Assembly (NCBI GenBank): GCA_017562135.1
Contig: QEYB01000952.1
Coordinates: 390,063-454,062 of the forward strand
From: Dipylidium caninum
Lineage: Eukaryota; Platyhelminthes; Cestoda; Cyclophyllidea; Dipylidiidae
Direction of reading: 5' to 3'
DNA length: 64,000 nucleotides
This document shows, piece by piece, positions 45,428-56,449 of this stretch. The notes below the pieces were generated by a model that searched no databases, was not told where the DNA came from, and saw nothing but the letters and a program-made list of their open reading frames with translations. Made by a program: the position numbers and the translations under genes. Positions within the stretch are counted from its first letter, which is position 1. Each line of letters starts with the position of its first letter.

Positions 45428-48400
45428 GTGGGAGGTGAAGCTGAAGCTGAAGCTGAAACTGAGACTGAAACTGTATCTGTGGCAGTGGCTGAGGAGGTGG
45501 CGTTGGCGGTGTCGGCGGCGGCTGAGGCAGAGGCGGAGGTAGAGGCAGAGGCTGCTTCCGAGGTCGAAGCCGAGGTCGAGGCCGAGGTCGAGGCAGTTGC
45601 TGAGGCTGTGGACGAGGGTGAGATTGCAGCTGTGGGTGAAGTAGAAGCTGAAGTGGAGGTTGAGGCTGAGGCTAAGACTGAGGCTGAGGCTGAGGCTGAG
45701 GCTGAAGCTGAGACTGAGACTGAGACTAAGGGTAAGGCTGAATCTGAAGCTGAAGTTGAGTCTGAAGCTGAAGCTGGAGCTGAAGCTGAAGCGGAAGCGG
45801 AAGCGGAAGCTGAGGTGGAAGCAGAGGCCGAGGTAGAGGTTGAAGGTGAAGTGGAAGGTGAAGGTGAAGGTGAAGTGGCGGTGGAGGGTGAGAAGGAAAT
45901 CGTGCCGTCTGCCGCGGAGACAGTGGCAGTGGCAGCCGCAGTGCCAGTGGTGTCGGAGGCCGCAATGGAAGTGTCATCGGACTCGGCAGCCGCAGAGGTG
46001 GAGGCAGAGACAGAGACAGTTACCGAGACTGAGGCTAAGGTGGGAGTTGAAGCAGAATCGGTAGTGGAAGAGGAGTTGGCCGCCAAATTGGAAGCCGAAA
46101 GCGTGGTGGAAGTAGTCGGTGAAGGTGAAGCCGGCGCCGAATCTGCGGTGCAATCAGAGGCCGAGACGGAGGTGAAAGTGGAGGCGGATGGTGCGCTAGA
46201 AGTTGAAGCTGAAGCTGACGCTGAAGCAGAAGCTGTCGCCGTATCCGTAACCGAAGCTGAAGCTGAAGCTGAAGCTGAAGGCGAAGGCGAAGGCGAAGGC
46301 GAAGGTGAAGGTGAAGGTGAAGATGAAGGTGGAGCAGAAGCAGAAGCAGAAGCAGAAGCAGAGGTGGGAGGTGAAGCTGAAGCTGAAGCTGAAACTGAGA
46401 CTGAAACTGTATCTGTGGCAGTGGCTGAGGAGGTGGCGTTGGCGGTGTCGGCGGCGGCTGAGGCAGAGGCGGAGGTAGAGGCAGAGGCTGCTTCCGAGGT
46501 CGAAGCCGAGGTCGAGGCCGAGGTCGAGGCAGTTGCTGAGGCTGTGGACGAGGGTGAGATTGCAGCTGTGGGTGAAGTAGAAGCTGAAGTGGAGGTTGAG
46601 GCTGAGGCTAAGACTGAGGCTGAGGCTGAGGCTGAGGCTGAGGCTGAAGCTGAGACTGAGACTGAGACTAAGGGTAAGGCTGAATCTGAAGCTGAAGTTG
46701 AGTCTGAAGCTGAAGCTGGAGCTGAAGCTGAGGTGGAAGCAGAGGCCGAGGTAGAGGTTGAAGGTGAAGTGGAAGGTGAAGGTGAAGGTGAAGTGGCGGT
46801 GGAGGGTGAGAAGGAAATCGTGCCGTCTGCCGCGGAGACAGTGGCAGTGGCAGCCGCAGTGCCAGTGGTGTCGGAGGCCGCAATGGAAGTGTCATCGGAC
46901 TCGGCAGCCGCAGAGGTGGAGGCAGAGACAGAGACAGTTACCGAGACTGAGGCTAAGGTGGGAGTTGAAGCAGAATCGGTAGTGGAAGAGGAGTTGGCCG
47001 CCAAATTGGAAGCCGAAAGCGTGGTGGAAGTAGTCGGTGAAGGTGAAGCCGGCGCCGAATCTGCGGTGCAATCAGAGGCCGAGACGGAGGTGAAAGTGGA
47101 GGCGGATGGTGCGCTAGAAGTTGAAGCTGAAGCTGACGCTGAAGCAGAAGCTGTCGCCGTATCCGTAACCGAAGCTGAAGCTGAAGCTGAAGGCGAAGGC
47201 GAAGGCGAAGGCGAAGGTGAAGGTGAAGGTGAAGATGAAGGTGGAGCAGAAGCAGAAGCAGAAGCAGAAGCAGAGGTGGGAGGTGAAGCTGAAGCTGAAG
47301 CTGAAACTGAGACTGAAACTGTATCTGTGGCAGTGGCTGAGGAGGTGGCGTTGGCGGTGTCGGCGGCGGCTGAGGCAGAGGCGGAGGTAGAGGCAGAGGC
47401 TGCTTCCGAGGTCGAAGCCGAGGTCGAGGCCGAGGTCGAGGCAGTTGCTGAGGCTGTGGACGAGGGTGAGATTGCAGCTGTGGGTGAAGTAGAAGCTGAA
47501 GTGGAGGTTGAGGCTGAGGCTAAGACTGAGGCTGAGGCTGAGGCTGAGGCTGAGGCTGAAGCTGAGACTGAGACTGAGACTAAGGGTAAGGCTGAATCTG
47601 AAGCTGAAGTTGAGTCTGAAGCTGAATCTGAATCTGAAGCTGAAGCTGGAGCTGAAGCTGAAGCGGAAGCTGAGGTGGAAGCAGAGGCCGAGGTAGAGGT
47701 TGAAGGTGAAGTGGAAGGTGAAGGTGAAGGTGAAGTGGCGGTGGAGGGTGAGAAGGAAATCGTGCCGTCTGCCGCGGAGACAGTGGCAGTGGCAGCCGCA
47801 GTGCCAGTGGTGTCGGAGGCCGCAATGGAAGTGTCATCGGACTCGGCAGCCGCAGAGGTGGAGGCAGAGACAGAGACAGTTACCGAGACTGAGGCTAAGG
47901 TGGGAGTTGAAGCAGAATCGGTAGTGGAAGAGGAGTTGGCCGCCAAATTGGAAGCCGAAAGCGTGGTGGAAGTAGTCGGTGAAGGCGAAGCCGGCGCCGA
48001 ATCTGCGGTGCAATCAGAGGCCGAGACGGAGGTGAAAGTGGAGGCGGATGGTGCGCTAGAAGTTGAAGCTGAAGCTGACGCTGAAGCAGAAGCTGTCGCC
48101 GTATCCGTAACCGAAGCTGAAGCTGAAGCTGAAGCTGAAGGCGAAGGCGAAGGCGAAGGCGAAGGCGAAGGTGAAGGTGAAGGTGAAGGTGAAGATGAAG
48201 GTGGAGCAGAAGCAGAAGCAGAAGCAGAATCAGAAGCAGAAGCAGAGGTGGGAGGTGAAGCTGAAGCTGAAGCTGAAACTGAGACTGAAACTGTATCTGT
48301 GGCAGTGGCTGAGGAGGTGGCGTTGGCGGTGTCGGCGGCGGCTGAGGCAGAGGCGGAGGTAGAGGCAGAGGCTGCTTCCGAGGTCGAAGCCGAGGTCGAG

Positions 48401-51400
48401 GCCGAGGTCGAGGCAGTTGCTGAGGCTGTGGACGAGGGTGAGATTGCAGCTGTGGGTGAAGTAGAAGCTGAAGTGGAGGTTGAGGCTGAGGCTAAGACTG
48501 AGGCTGAGGCTGAGGCTGAGGCTGAGGCTGAAGCTGAGACTGAGACTGAGACTAAGGGTAAGGCTGAATCTGAAGCTGAAGTTGAGTCTGAAGCTGAAGC
48601 TGAATCTGAATCTGAAGCTGAAGCTGGAGCTGAAGCTGAAGCGGAAGCTGAGGTGGAAGCAGAGGCCGAGGTAGAGGTTGAAGGTGAAGTGGAAGGTGAA
48701 GGTGAAGGTGAAGTGGCGGTGGAGGGTGAGAAGGAAATCGTGTCGTCTGCCGCGGAGACAGTGGCAGTGGCAGCCGCAGTGCCAGTGGTGTCGGAGGCCG
48801 CAATGGAAGTGTCATCGGACTCGGCAGCCGCAGAGGTGGAGGCAGAGACAGAGACAGTTACCGAGACTGAGGCTAAGGTGGGAGTTGAAGCAGAATCGGT
48901 AGTGGAAGAGGAGTTGGCCGCCAAATTGGAAGCCGAAAGCGTGGTGGAAGTAGTCGGTGAAGGTGAAGCCGGCGCCGAATCTGCGGTGCAATCAGAGGCC
49001 GAGACGGAGGTGAAAGTGGAGGCGGATGGTGCGCTAGAAGTTGAAGCTGAAGCTGACGCTGAAGCAGAAGCTGTCGCCGTATCCGTAACCGAAGCTGAAG
49101 CTGAAGCTGAAGCTGAAGGCGAAGGCGAAGGCGAAGGCGAAGGTGAAGGTGAAGGTGAAGGTGAAGATGAAGGTGGAGCAGAAGCAGAAGCAGAAGCAGA
49201 AGCAGAGGTGGGAGGTGAAGCTGAAGCTGAAGCTGAAACTGAGACTGAAACTGTATCTGTGGCAGTGGCTGAGGAGGTGGCGTTGGCGGTGTCGGCGGCG
49301 GCTGAGGCAGAGGCGGAGGTAGAGGCAGAGGCTGCTTCCGAGGTCGAAGCCGAGGTCGAGGCCGAGGTCGAGGCAGTTGCTGAGGCTGTGGACGAGGGTG
49401 AGATTGCAGCTGTGGGTGAAGTAGAAGCTGAAGTGGAGGTTGAGGCTGAGGCTAAGACTGAGGCTGAGGCTGAGGCTGAGGCTGAGGCTGAAGCTGAGAC
49501 TGAGACTGAGACTAAGGGTAAGGCTGAATCTGAAGCTGAAGTTGAGTCTGAAGCTGAAGCTGGAGCTGAAGCTGAAGCTGAAGCGGAAGCTGAGGTGGAA
49601 GCAGAGGCCGAGGTAGAGGTTGAAGGTGAAGTGGAAGGTGAAGGTGAAGGTGAAGTGGCGGTGGAGGGTGAGAAGGAAATCGTGCCGTCTGCCGCGGAGA
49701 CAGTGGCAGTGGCAGCCGCAGTGCCAGTGGTGTCGGAGGCCGCAATGGAAGTGTCATCGGACTCGGCAGCCGCAGAGGTGGAGGCAGAGACAGAGACAGT
49801 TACCGAGACTGAGGCTAAGGTGGGAGTTGAAGCAGAATCGGTAGTGGAAGAGGAGTTGGCCGCCAAATTGGAAGCCGAAAGCGTGGTGGAAGTAGTCGGT
49901 GAAGGTGAAGCCGGCGCCGAATCTGCGGTGCAATCAGAGGCCGAGACGGAGGTGAAAGTGGAGGCGGATGGTGCGCTAGAAGTTGAAGCTGAAGCTGACG
50001 CTGAAGCAGAAGCTGTCGCCGTATCCGTAACCGAAGCTGAAGCTGAAGCTGAAGCTGAAGGCGAAGGCGAAGGCGAAGGCGAAGGTGAAGGTGAAGGTGA
50101 AGGTGAAGGTGAAGATGAAGGTGGAGCAGAAGCAGAAGCAGAAGCAGAAGCAGAGGTGGGAGGTGAAGCTGAAGCTGAAGCTGAAACTGAGACTGAAACT
50201 GTATCTGTGGCAGTGGCTGAGGAGGTGGCGTTGGCGGTGTCGGCGGCGGCTGAGGCAGAGGCGGAGGTAGAGGCAGAGGCTGCTTCCGAGGTCGAAGCCG
50301 AGGTCGAGGCCGAGGTCGAGGCAGTTGCTGAGGCTGTGGACGAGGGTGAGATTGCAGCTGTGGGTGAAGTAGAAGCTGAAGTGGAGGTTGAGGCTGAGGC
50401 TAAGACTGAGGCTGAGGCTGAGGCTGAGGCTGAGGCTGAAGCTGAGACTGAGACTGAGACTAAGGGTAAGGCTGAATCTGAAGCTGAAGTTGAGTCTGAA
50501 GCTGAAGCTGAATCTGAAGCTGAAGCTGAAGCGGAAGCGGAAGCTGAGGTGGAAGCAGAGGCCGAGGTAGAGGTTGAAGGTGAAGTGGAAGGTGAAGGTG
50601 AAGGTGAAGTGGCGGTGGAGGGTGAGAAGGAAATCGTGCCGTCTGCCGCGGAGACAGTGGCAGTGGCAGCCGCAGTGCCAGTGGTGTCGGAGGCCGCAAT
50701 GGAAGTGTCATCGGACTCGGCAGCCGCAGAGGTGGAGGCAGAGACAGAGACAGTTACCGAGACTGAGGCTAAGGTGGGAGTTGAAGCAGAATCGGTAGTG
50801 GAAGAGGAGTTGGCCGCCAAATTGGAAGCCGAAAGCGTGGTGGAAGTAGTCGGTGAAGGCGAAGCCGGCGCCGAATCTGCGGTGCAATCAGAGGCCGAGA
50901 CGGAGGTGAAAGTGGAGGCGGATGGTGCGCTAGAAGTTGAAGCTGAAGCTGACGCTGAAGCAGAAGCTGTCGCCGTATCCGTAACCGAAGCTGAAGCTGA
51001 AGCTGAAGGCGAAGGCGAAGGCGAAGGTGAAGGTGAAGGTGAAGGTGAAGGTGAAGCAGAAGCAGAAGCAGAAGCAGAAGCAGAGGTGGGAGGTGAAGCT
51101 GAAGCTGAAGCTGAAACTGAGACTGAAACTGTATCTGTGGCAGTGGCTGAGGAGGTGGCGTTGGCGGTGTCGGCGGCGGCTGAGGCAGAGGCGGAGGTAG
51201 AGGCAGAGGCTGCTTCCGAGGTCGAAGCCGAGGTCGAGGCCGAGGTCGAGGCAGTTGCTGAGGCTGTGGACGAGGGTGAGATTGCAGCTGTGGGTGAAGT
51301 AGAAGCTGAAGTGGAGGTTGAGGCTGAGGCTAAGACTGAGGCTGAGGCTGAGGCTGAGGCTGAGGCTGAAGCTGAGACTGAGACTGAGACTGAGACTAAG

Positions 51401-54400
51401 GGTAAGGCTGAATCTGAAGCTGAAGTTGAGTCTGAAGCTGAAGCTGAAGCTGGAGCTGAAGCTGAAGCTGAAGCTGAAGCGGAAGCTGAGGTGGAAGCAG
51501 AGGCCGAGGTAGAGGTTGAAGGTGAAGTGGAAGGTGAAGGTGAAGGTGAAGTGGCGGTGGAGGGTGAGAAGGAAATCGTGCCGTCTGCCGCGGAGACAGT
51601 GGCAGTGGCAGCCGCAGTGCCAGTGGTGTCGGAGGCCGCAATGGAAGTGTCATCGGACTCGGCAGCCGCAGAGGTGGAGGCAGAGACAGAGACAGTTACC
51701 GAGACTGAGGCTAAGGTGGGAGTTGAAGCAGAATCGGTAGTGGAAGAGGAGTTGGCCGCCAAATTGGAAGCCGAAAGCGTGGTGGAAGTAGTCGGTGAAG
51801 GCGAAGCCGGCGCCGAATCTGCGGTGCAATCAGAGGCCGAGACGGAGGTGAAAGTGGAGGCGGATGGTGCGCTAGAAGTTGAAGCTGAAGCTGACGCTGA
51901 AGCAGAAGCTGTCGCCGTATCCGTAACCGAAGCTGAAGCTGAAGCTGAAGCTGAAGGCGAAGGCGAAGGCGAAGGCGAAGGTGAAGGTGAAGGTGAAGGT
52001 GAAGGTGAAGATGAAGGTGGAGCAGAAGCAGAGGTGGGAGGTGAAGCTGAAGCTGAAGCTGAAACTGAGACTGAAACTGTATCTGTGGCAGTGGCTGAGG
52101 AGGTGGCGTTGGCGGTGTCGGCGGCGGCTGAGGCAGAGGCGGAGGTAGAGGCAGAGGCTGCTTCCGAGGTCGAAGCCGAGGTCGAGGCCGAGGTCGAGGC
52201 AGTTGCTGAGGCTGTGGACGAGGGTGAGATTGCAGCTGTGGGTGAAGTAGAAGCTGAAGTGGAGGTTGAGGCTGAGGCTAAGACTGAGGCTGAGGCTGAG
52301 GCTGAAGCTGAGACTGAGACTGAGACTAAGGGTAAGGCTGAATCTGAAGCTGAAGTTGAGTCTGAAGCTGAATCTGAATCTGAAGCTGAAGCTGGAACTG
52401 AAGCTGAAGCTGAAGCTGAAGCGGAAGCTGAGGTGGAAGCAGAGGCCGAGGTAGAGGTTGAAGGTGAAGTGGAAGGTGAAGGTGAAGGTGAAGTGGCGGT
52501 GGAGGGTGAGAAGGAAATCGTGTCGTCTGCCGCGGAGACAGTGGCAGTGGCAGCCGCAGTGCCAGTGGTGTCGGAGGCCGCAATGGCAGTGTCATCGGAC
52601 TCGGCAGCCGCAGAGGTGGAGGCAGAGACAGAGACAGTTACCGAGACTGAGGCTAAGGTGGGAGTTGAAGCAGAATCGGTAGTGGAAGAGGAGTTGGCCG
52701 CCAAATTGGAAGCCGAAAGCGTGGTGGAAGTAGTCGGTGAAGGCGAAGCCGGCGCCGAATCTGCGGTGCAATCAGAGGCCGAGACGGAGGTGAAAGTGGA
52801 GGCGGATGGTGCGCTAGAAGTTGAAGCTGAAGCTGACGCTGAAGCAGAAGCTGTCGCCGTATCCGTAACCGAAGCTGAAGCTGAAGCTGAAGGCGAAGGC
52901 GAAGGTGAAGGTGAAGATGAAGGTGGAGCAGAAGCAGAAGCAGAAGCAGAAGCAGAGGTGGGAGGTGAAGCTGAAGCTGAAGCTGAAACTGAGACTGAAA
53001 CTGTATCTGTGGCAGTGGCTGAGGAGGTGGCGTTGGCGGTGTCGGCGGCGGCTGAGGCAGAGGCGGAGGTAGAGGCAGAGGCTGCTTCCGAGGTCGAAGC
53101 CGAGGTCGAGGCCGAGGTCGAGGCAGTTGCTGAGGCTGTGGACGAGGGTGAGATTGCAGCTGTGGGTGAAGTAGAAGCTGAAGTGGAGGTTGAGGCTGAG
53201 GCTAAGACTGAGGCTGAGGCTGAGGCTGAGGCTGAAGCTGAGACTGAGACTGAGACTGAGACTAAGGGTAAGGCTGAATCTGAAGCTGAAGTTGAGTCTG
53301 AAGCTGAAGCTGGAGCTGAAGCTGAAGCTGAAGCGGAAGCTGAGGTGGAAGCAGAGGCCGAGGTAGAGGTTGAAGGTGAAGTGGAAGGTGAAGGTGAAGG
53401 TGAAGTGGCGGTGGAGGGTGAGAAGGAAATCGTGCCGTCTGCCGCGGAGACAGTGGCAGTGGCAGCCGCAGTGCCAGTGGTGTCGGAGGCCGCAATGGAA
53501 GTGTCATCGGACTCGGCAGCCGCAGAGGTGGAGGCAGAGACAGAGACAGTTACCGAGACTGAGGCTAAGGTGGGAGTTGAAGCAGAATCGGTAGTGGAAG
53601 AGGAGTTGGCCGCCAAATTGGAAGCCGAAAGCGTGGTGGAAGTAGTCGGTGAAGGCGAAGCCGGCGCCGAATCTGCGGTGCAATCAGAGGCCGAGACGGA
53701 GGTGAAAGTGGAGGCGGATGGTGCGCTAGAAGTTGAAGCTGAAGCTGACGCTGAAGCAGAAGCTGTCGCCGTATCCGTAACCGAAGCTGAAGCTGAAGCT
53801 GAAGGCGAAGGCGAAGGCGAAGGTGAAGGTGAAGGTGAAGATGAAGGTGGAGCAGAAGCAGAAGCAGAAGCAGAAGCAGAAGCAGAGGTGGGAGGTGAAG
53901 CTGAAGCTGAAGCTGAAACTGAGACTGAAACTGTATCTGTGGCAGTGGCTGAGGAGGTGGCGTTGGCGGTGTCGGCGGCGGCTGAGGCAGAGGCGGAGGT
54001 AGAGGCAGAGGCTGCTTCCGAGGTCGAAGCCGAGGTCGAGGCCGAGGTCGAGGCAGTTGCTGAGGCTGTGGACGAGGGTGAGATTGCAGCTGTGGGTGAA
54101 GTAGAAGCTGAAGTGGAGGTTGAGGCTGAGGCTAAGACTGAGGCTGAGGCTGAGGCTGAGGCTGAGGCTGAAGCTGAGACTGAGGGTAAGGCTGAATCTG
54201 AAGCTGAAGTTGAGTCTGAAGCTGAATCTGAATCTGAAGCTGAAGCTGGAGCTGAAGCTGAAGCTGAAGCGGAAGCTGAGGTGGAAGCAGAGGCCGAGGT
54301 AGAGGTTGAAGGTGAAGTGGAAGGTGAAGGTGAAGGTGAAGTGGCGGTGGAGGGTGAGAAGGAAATCGTGCCGTCTGCCGCGGAGACAGTGGCAGTGGCA

Positions 54401-54747
54401 GCCGCAGTGCCAGTGGTGTCGGAGGCCGCAATGGAAGTGTCATCGGACTCGGCAGCCGCAGAGGTGGAGGCAGAGACAGAGACAGTTACCGAGACTGAGG
54501 CTAAGGTGGGAGTTGAAGCAGAATCGGTAGTGGAAGAGGAGTTGGCCGCCAAATTGGAAGCCGAAAGCGTGGTGGAAGTAGTCGGTGAAGGTGAAGCCGG
54601 CGCCGAATCTGCGGTGCAATCAGAGGCCGAGACGGAGGTGAAAGTGGAGGCGGATGGTGCGCTAGAAGTTGAAGCTGAAGCTGACGCTGAAGCAGAAGCT
54701 GTCGCCGTATCCGTAACCGAAGCTGAAGCTGAAGCTGAAGCTGAAGG
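45428..54747 (+). CDS. Giant Glu/Ala/Val/Gly-rich repeat tail, open block (probable ankyrin tail)
   Basis: One uninterrupted frame of about 3,100 codons covering about ten units, in the same register as the acidic exon 42,910-43,481. Per unit (about 304-326 residues) the order is [19 protein letters not shown], a Glu-Ala/Glu-Gly stretch ([11 protein letters not shown]), [36 protein letters not shown], an EA/ET run with [29 protein letters not shown], then [19 protein letters not shown]. Glu dominates and Lys/Arg are rare, so the chain is strongly negative and probably disordered. It has no start context of its own; I infer it is translated as the C-terminal extension of ankyrin. It breaks at about 54,748, where one A is missing in the GAAGGC run. 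It could instead be a separate gene or untranslated satellite. Confidence 0.6.
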
Positions 54748-54828
54748 CGAGGCGAAGGCGAAGGCGAAGGCGAAGGTGAAGGTGAAGGTGAAGGTGAAGG
54801 TGAAGATGAAGGTGGAGCAGAAGCAGAG

Positions 54829-55467
54829 GTGGGAGGTGAAGCTGAAGCTGAAGCTGAAACTGAGACTGAAACTGTATCTGTGGCAGTGGCTGAGGAGGTG
54901 GCGTTGGCGGTGTCGGCGGCGGCTGAGGCAGAGGCGGAGGTAGAGGCAGAGGCTGCTTCCGAGGTCGAAGCCGAGGTCGAGGCCGAGGTCGAGGCAGTTG
55001 CTGAGGCTGTGGACGAGGGTGAGATTGCAGCTGTGGGTGAAGTAGAAGCTGAAGTGGAGGTTGAGGCTGAGGCTAAGACTGAGGCTGAGGCTGAGGCTGA
55101 GGCTGAGGCTGAAGCTGAGACTGAGACTGAGACTAAGGGTAAGGCTGAATCTGAAGCTGAAGTTGAGTCTGAAGCTGAAGCTGGAGCTGAAGCTGAAGCT
55201 GAAGCGGAAGCGGAAGCTGAGGTGGAAGCAGAGGCCGAGGTAGAGGTTGAAGGTGAAGTGGAAGGTGAAGGTGAAGGTGAAGTGGCGGTGGAGGGTGAGA
55301 AGGAAATCGTGCCGTCTGCCGCGGAGACAGTGGCAGTGGCAGCCGCAGTGCCAGTGGTGTCGGAGGCCGCAATGGAAGTGTCATCGGACTCGGCAGCCGC
55401 AGAGGTGGAGGCAGAGACAGAGACAGTTACCGAGACTGAGGCTAAGGTGGGAGTTGAAGCAGAAATC
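54829..55467 (+). CDS. Continuation of the array reading frame after a frameshift
   Basis: The same Glu/Ala unit is open here in a shifted frame until an extra A (GCAGAAATCGG against GCAGAATCGG in other units) at about 55,464-55,467. The next good segment runs to about 55,885, where GAGGGCAG replaces GAGGCAG. These single-base changes mark the start of the error-rich right part of the array. Confidence 0.5.
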
Positions 55468-56449
55468 GGTAGTGGAAGAGGAGTTGGCCGCCAAATTGGA
55501 AGCCGAAAGCGTGGTGGAAGTAGTCGGTGAAGGTGAAGCCGGCGCCGAATCTGCGGTGCAATCAGAGGCCGAGACGGAGGTGAAAGTGGAGGCGGATGGT
55601 GCGCTAGAAGTTGAAGCTGAAGCTGACGCTGAAGCAGAAGCTGTCGCCGTATCCGTAACCGAAGCTGAAGCTGAAGCTGAAGCTGAAGGCGACGGCGAAG
55701 GCGAAGGCGAAGGCGAAGGTGAAGGTGAAGGTGAAGGTGAAGGTGAAGATGAAGGTGGAGCAGAAGCAGAGGTGGGAGGTGAAGCTGAAGCTGAAGCTGA
55801 AACTGAGACTGAAACTGTATCTGTGGCAGTGGCTGAGGAGGTGGCGTTGGCGGTGTCGGCGGCGGCTGAGGCAGAGGCGGAGATAGAGGGCAGAGGCTGC
55901 TTCCGAGGTCGAAGCCGAGGTCGAGGCCGAGGTCGAGGCAGTTGCTGAGGCTGTGGACGAGGGTGAGATTGCAGCTGTGGGTGAAGTAGAAGTTGAAGTG
56001 GAGGTTGAGGCTGAGGCTAAGACTGACTGAGGCTGAGGCTGAGGCTGAGCTGAGGACTTGAAGCTGAGACTGAGACTGAGACTAAGGGTAAGGCTGAATC
56101 TGAAGCTGAGTCTGAAGCTGAAGCTGAATCTGAATCTGAAGCTGAAGCTGGAGCTGAAGCTGAAAGCGGAAGCTGAGGTGAAGCAGAGGCCGAGGTAGAG
56201 GTTGAAGGTGAAGTGGAAGGTGAAGGTGAAGGTGAAGTGGCGGTGGAGGGTGAGAAGGAAATCGTGTCGTCTGCCGCGGAGACAGTGGCAGTGGCAGCCG
56301 CAGTGCCAGTGGTGTCGGAGGCCGCAATGGCAGTGTCATCGGACTCGGCAGCCGCAGAGGTGGAGGGCAGAGACAGAGACAGTTACCGAGACTTGAGGCT
56401 AAGGTGCGGAGTTGAAGCAGAATCGGTAGTGGAAAGAAAGAGGTAGTTG

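Noticed and set aside
45124..54552. Minus-strand open frame of 3,142 codons, Ser/Ala/Thr-rich
   Set aside because: Explained by the GNN codon pattern of the + strand. It has no splice context or link to a gene, and the + frame continues a recognised ankyrin exon. The same applies to the minus frame 43,385-45,175.
44491..55250. Many short + frames rich in Lys-Leu, Arg-Leu or Trp-Arg within the array
   Set aside because: They are +1 and +2 shadows of the Glu/Ala frame, recurring once per unit at the same place and ending at the same stops.
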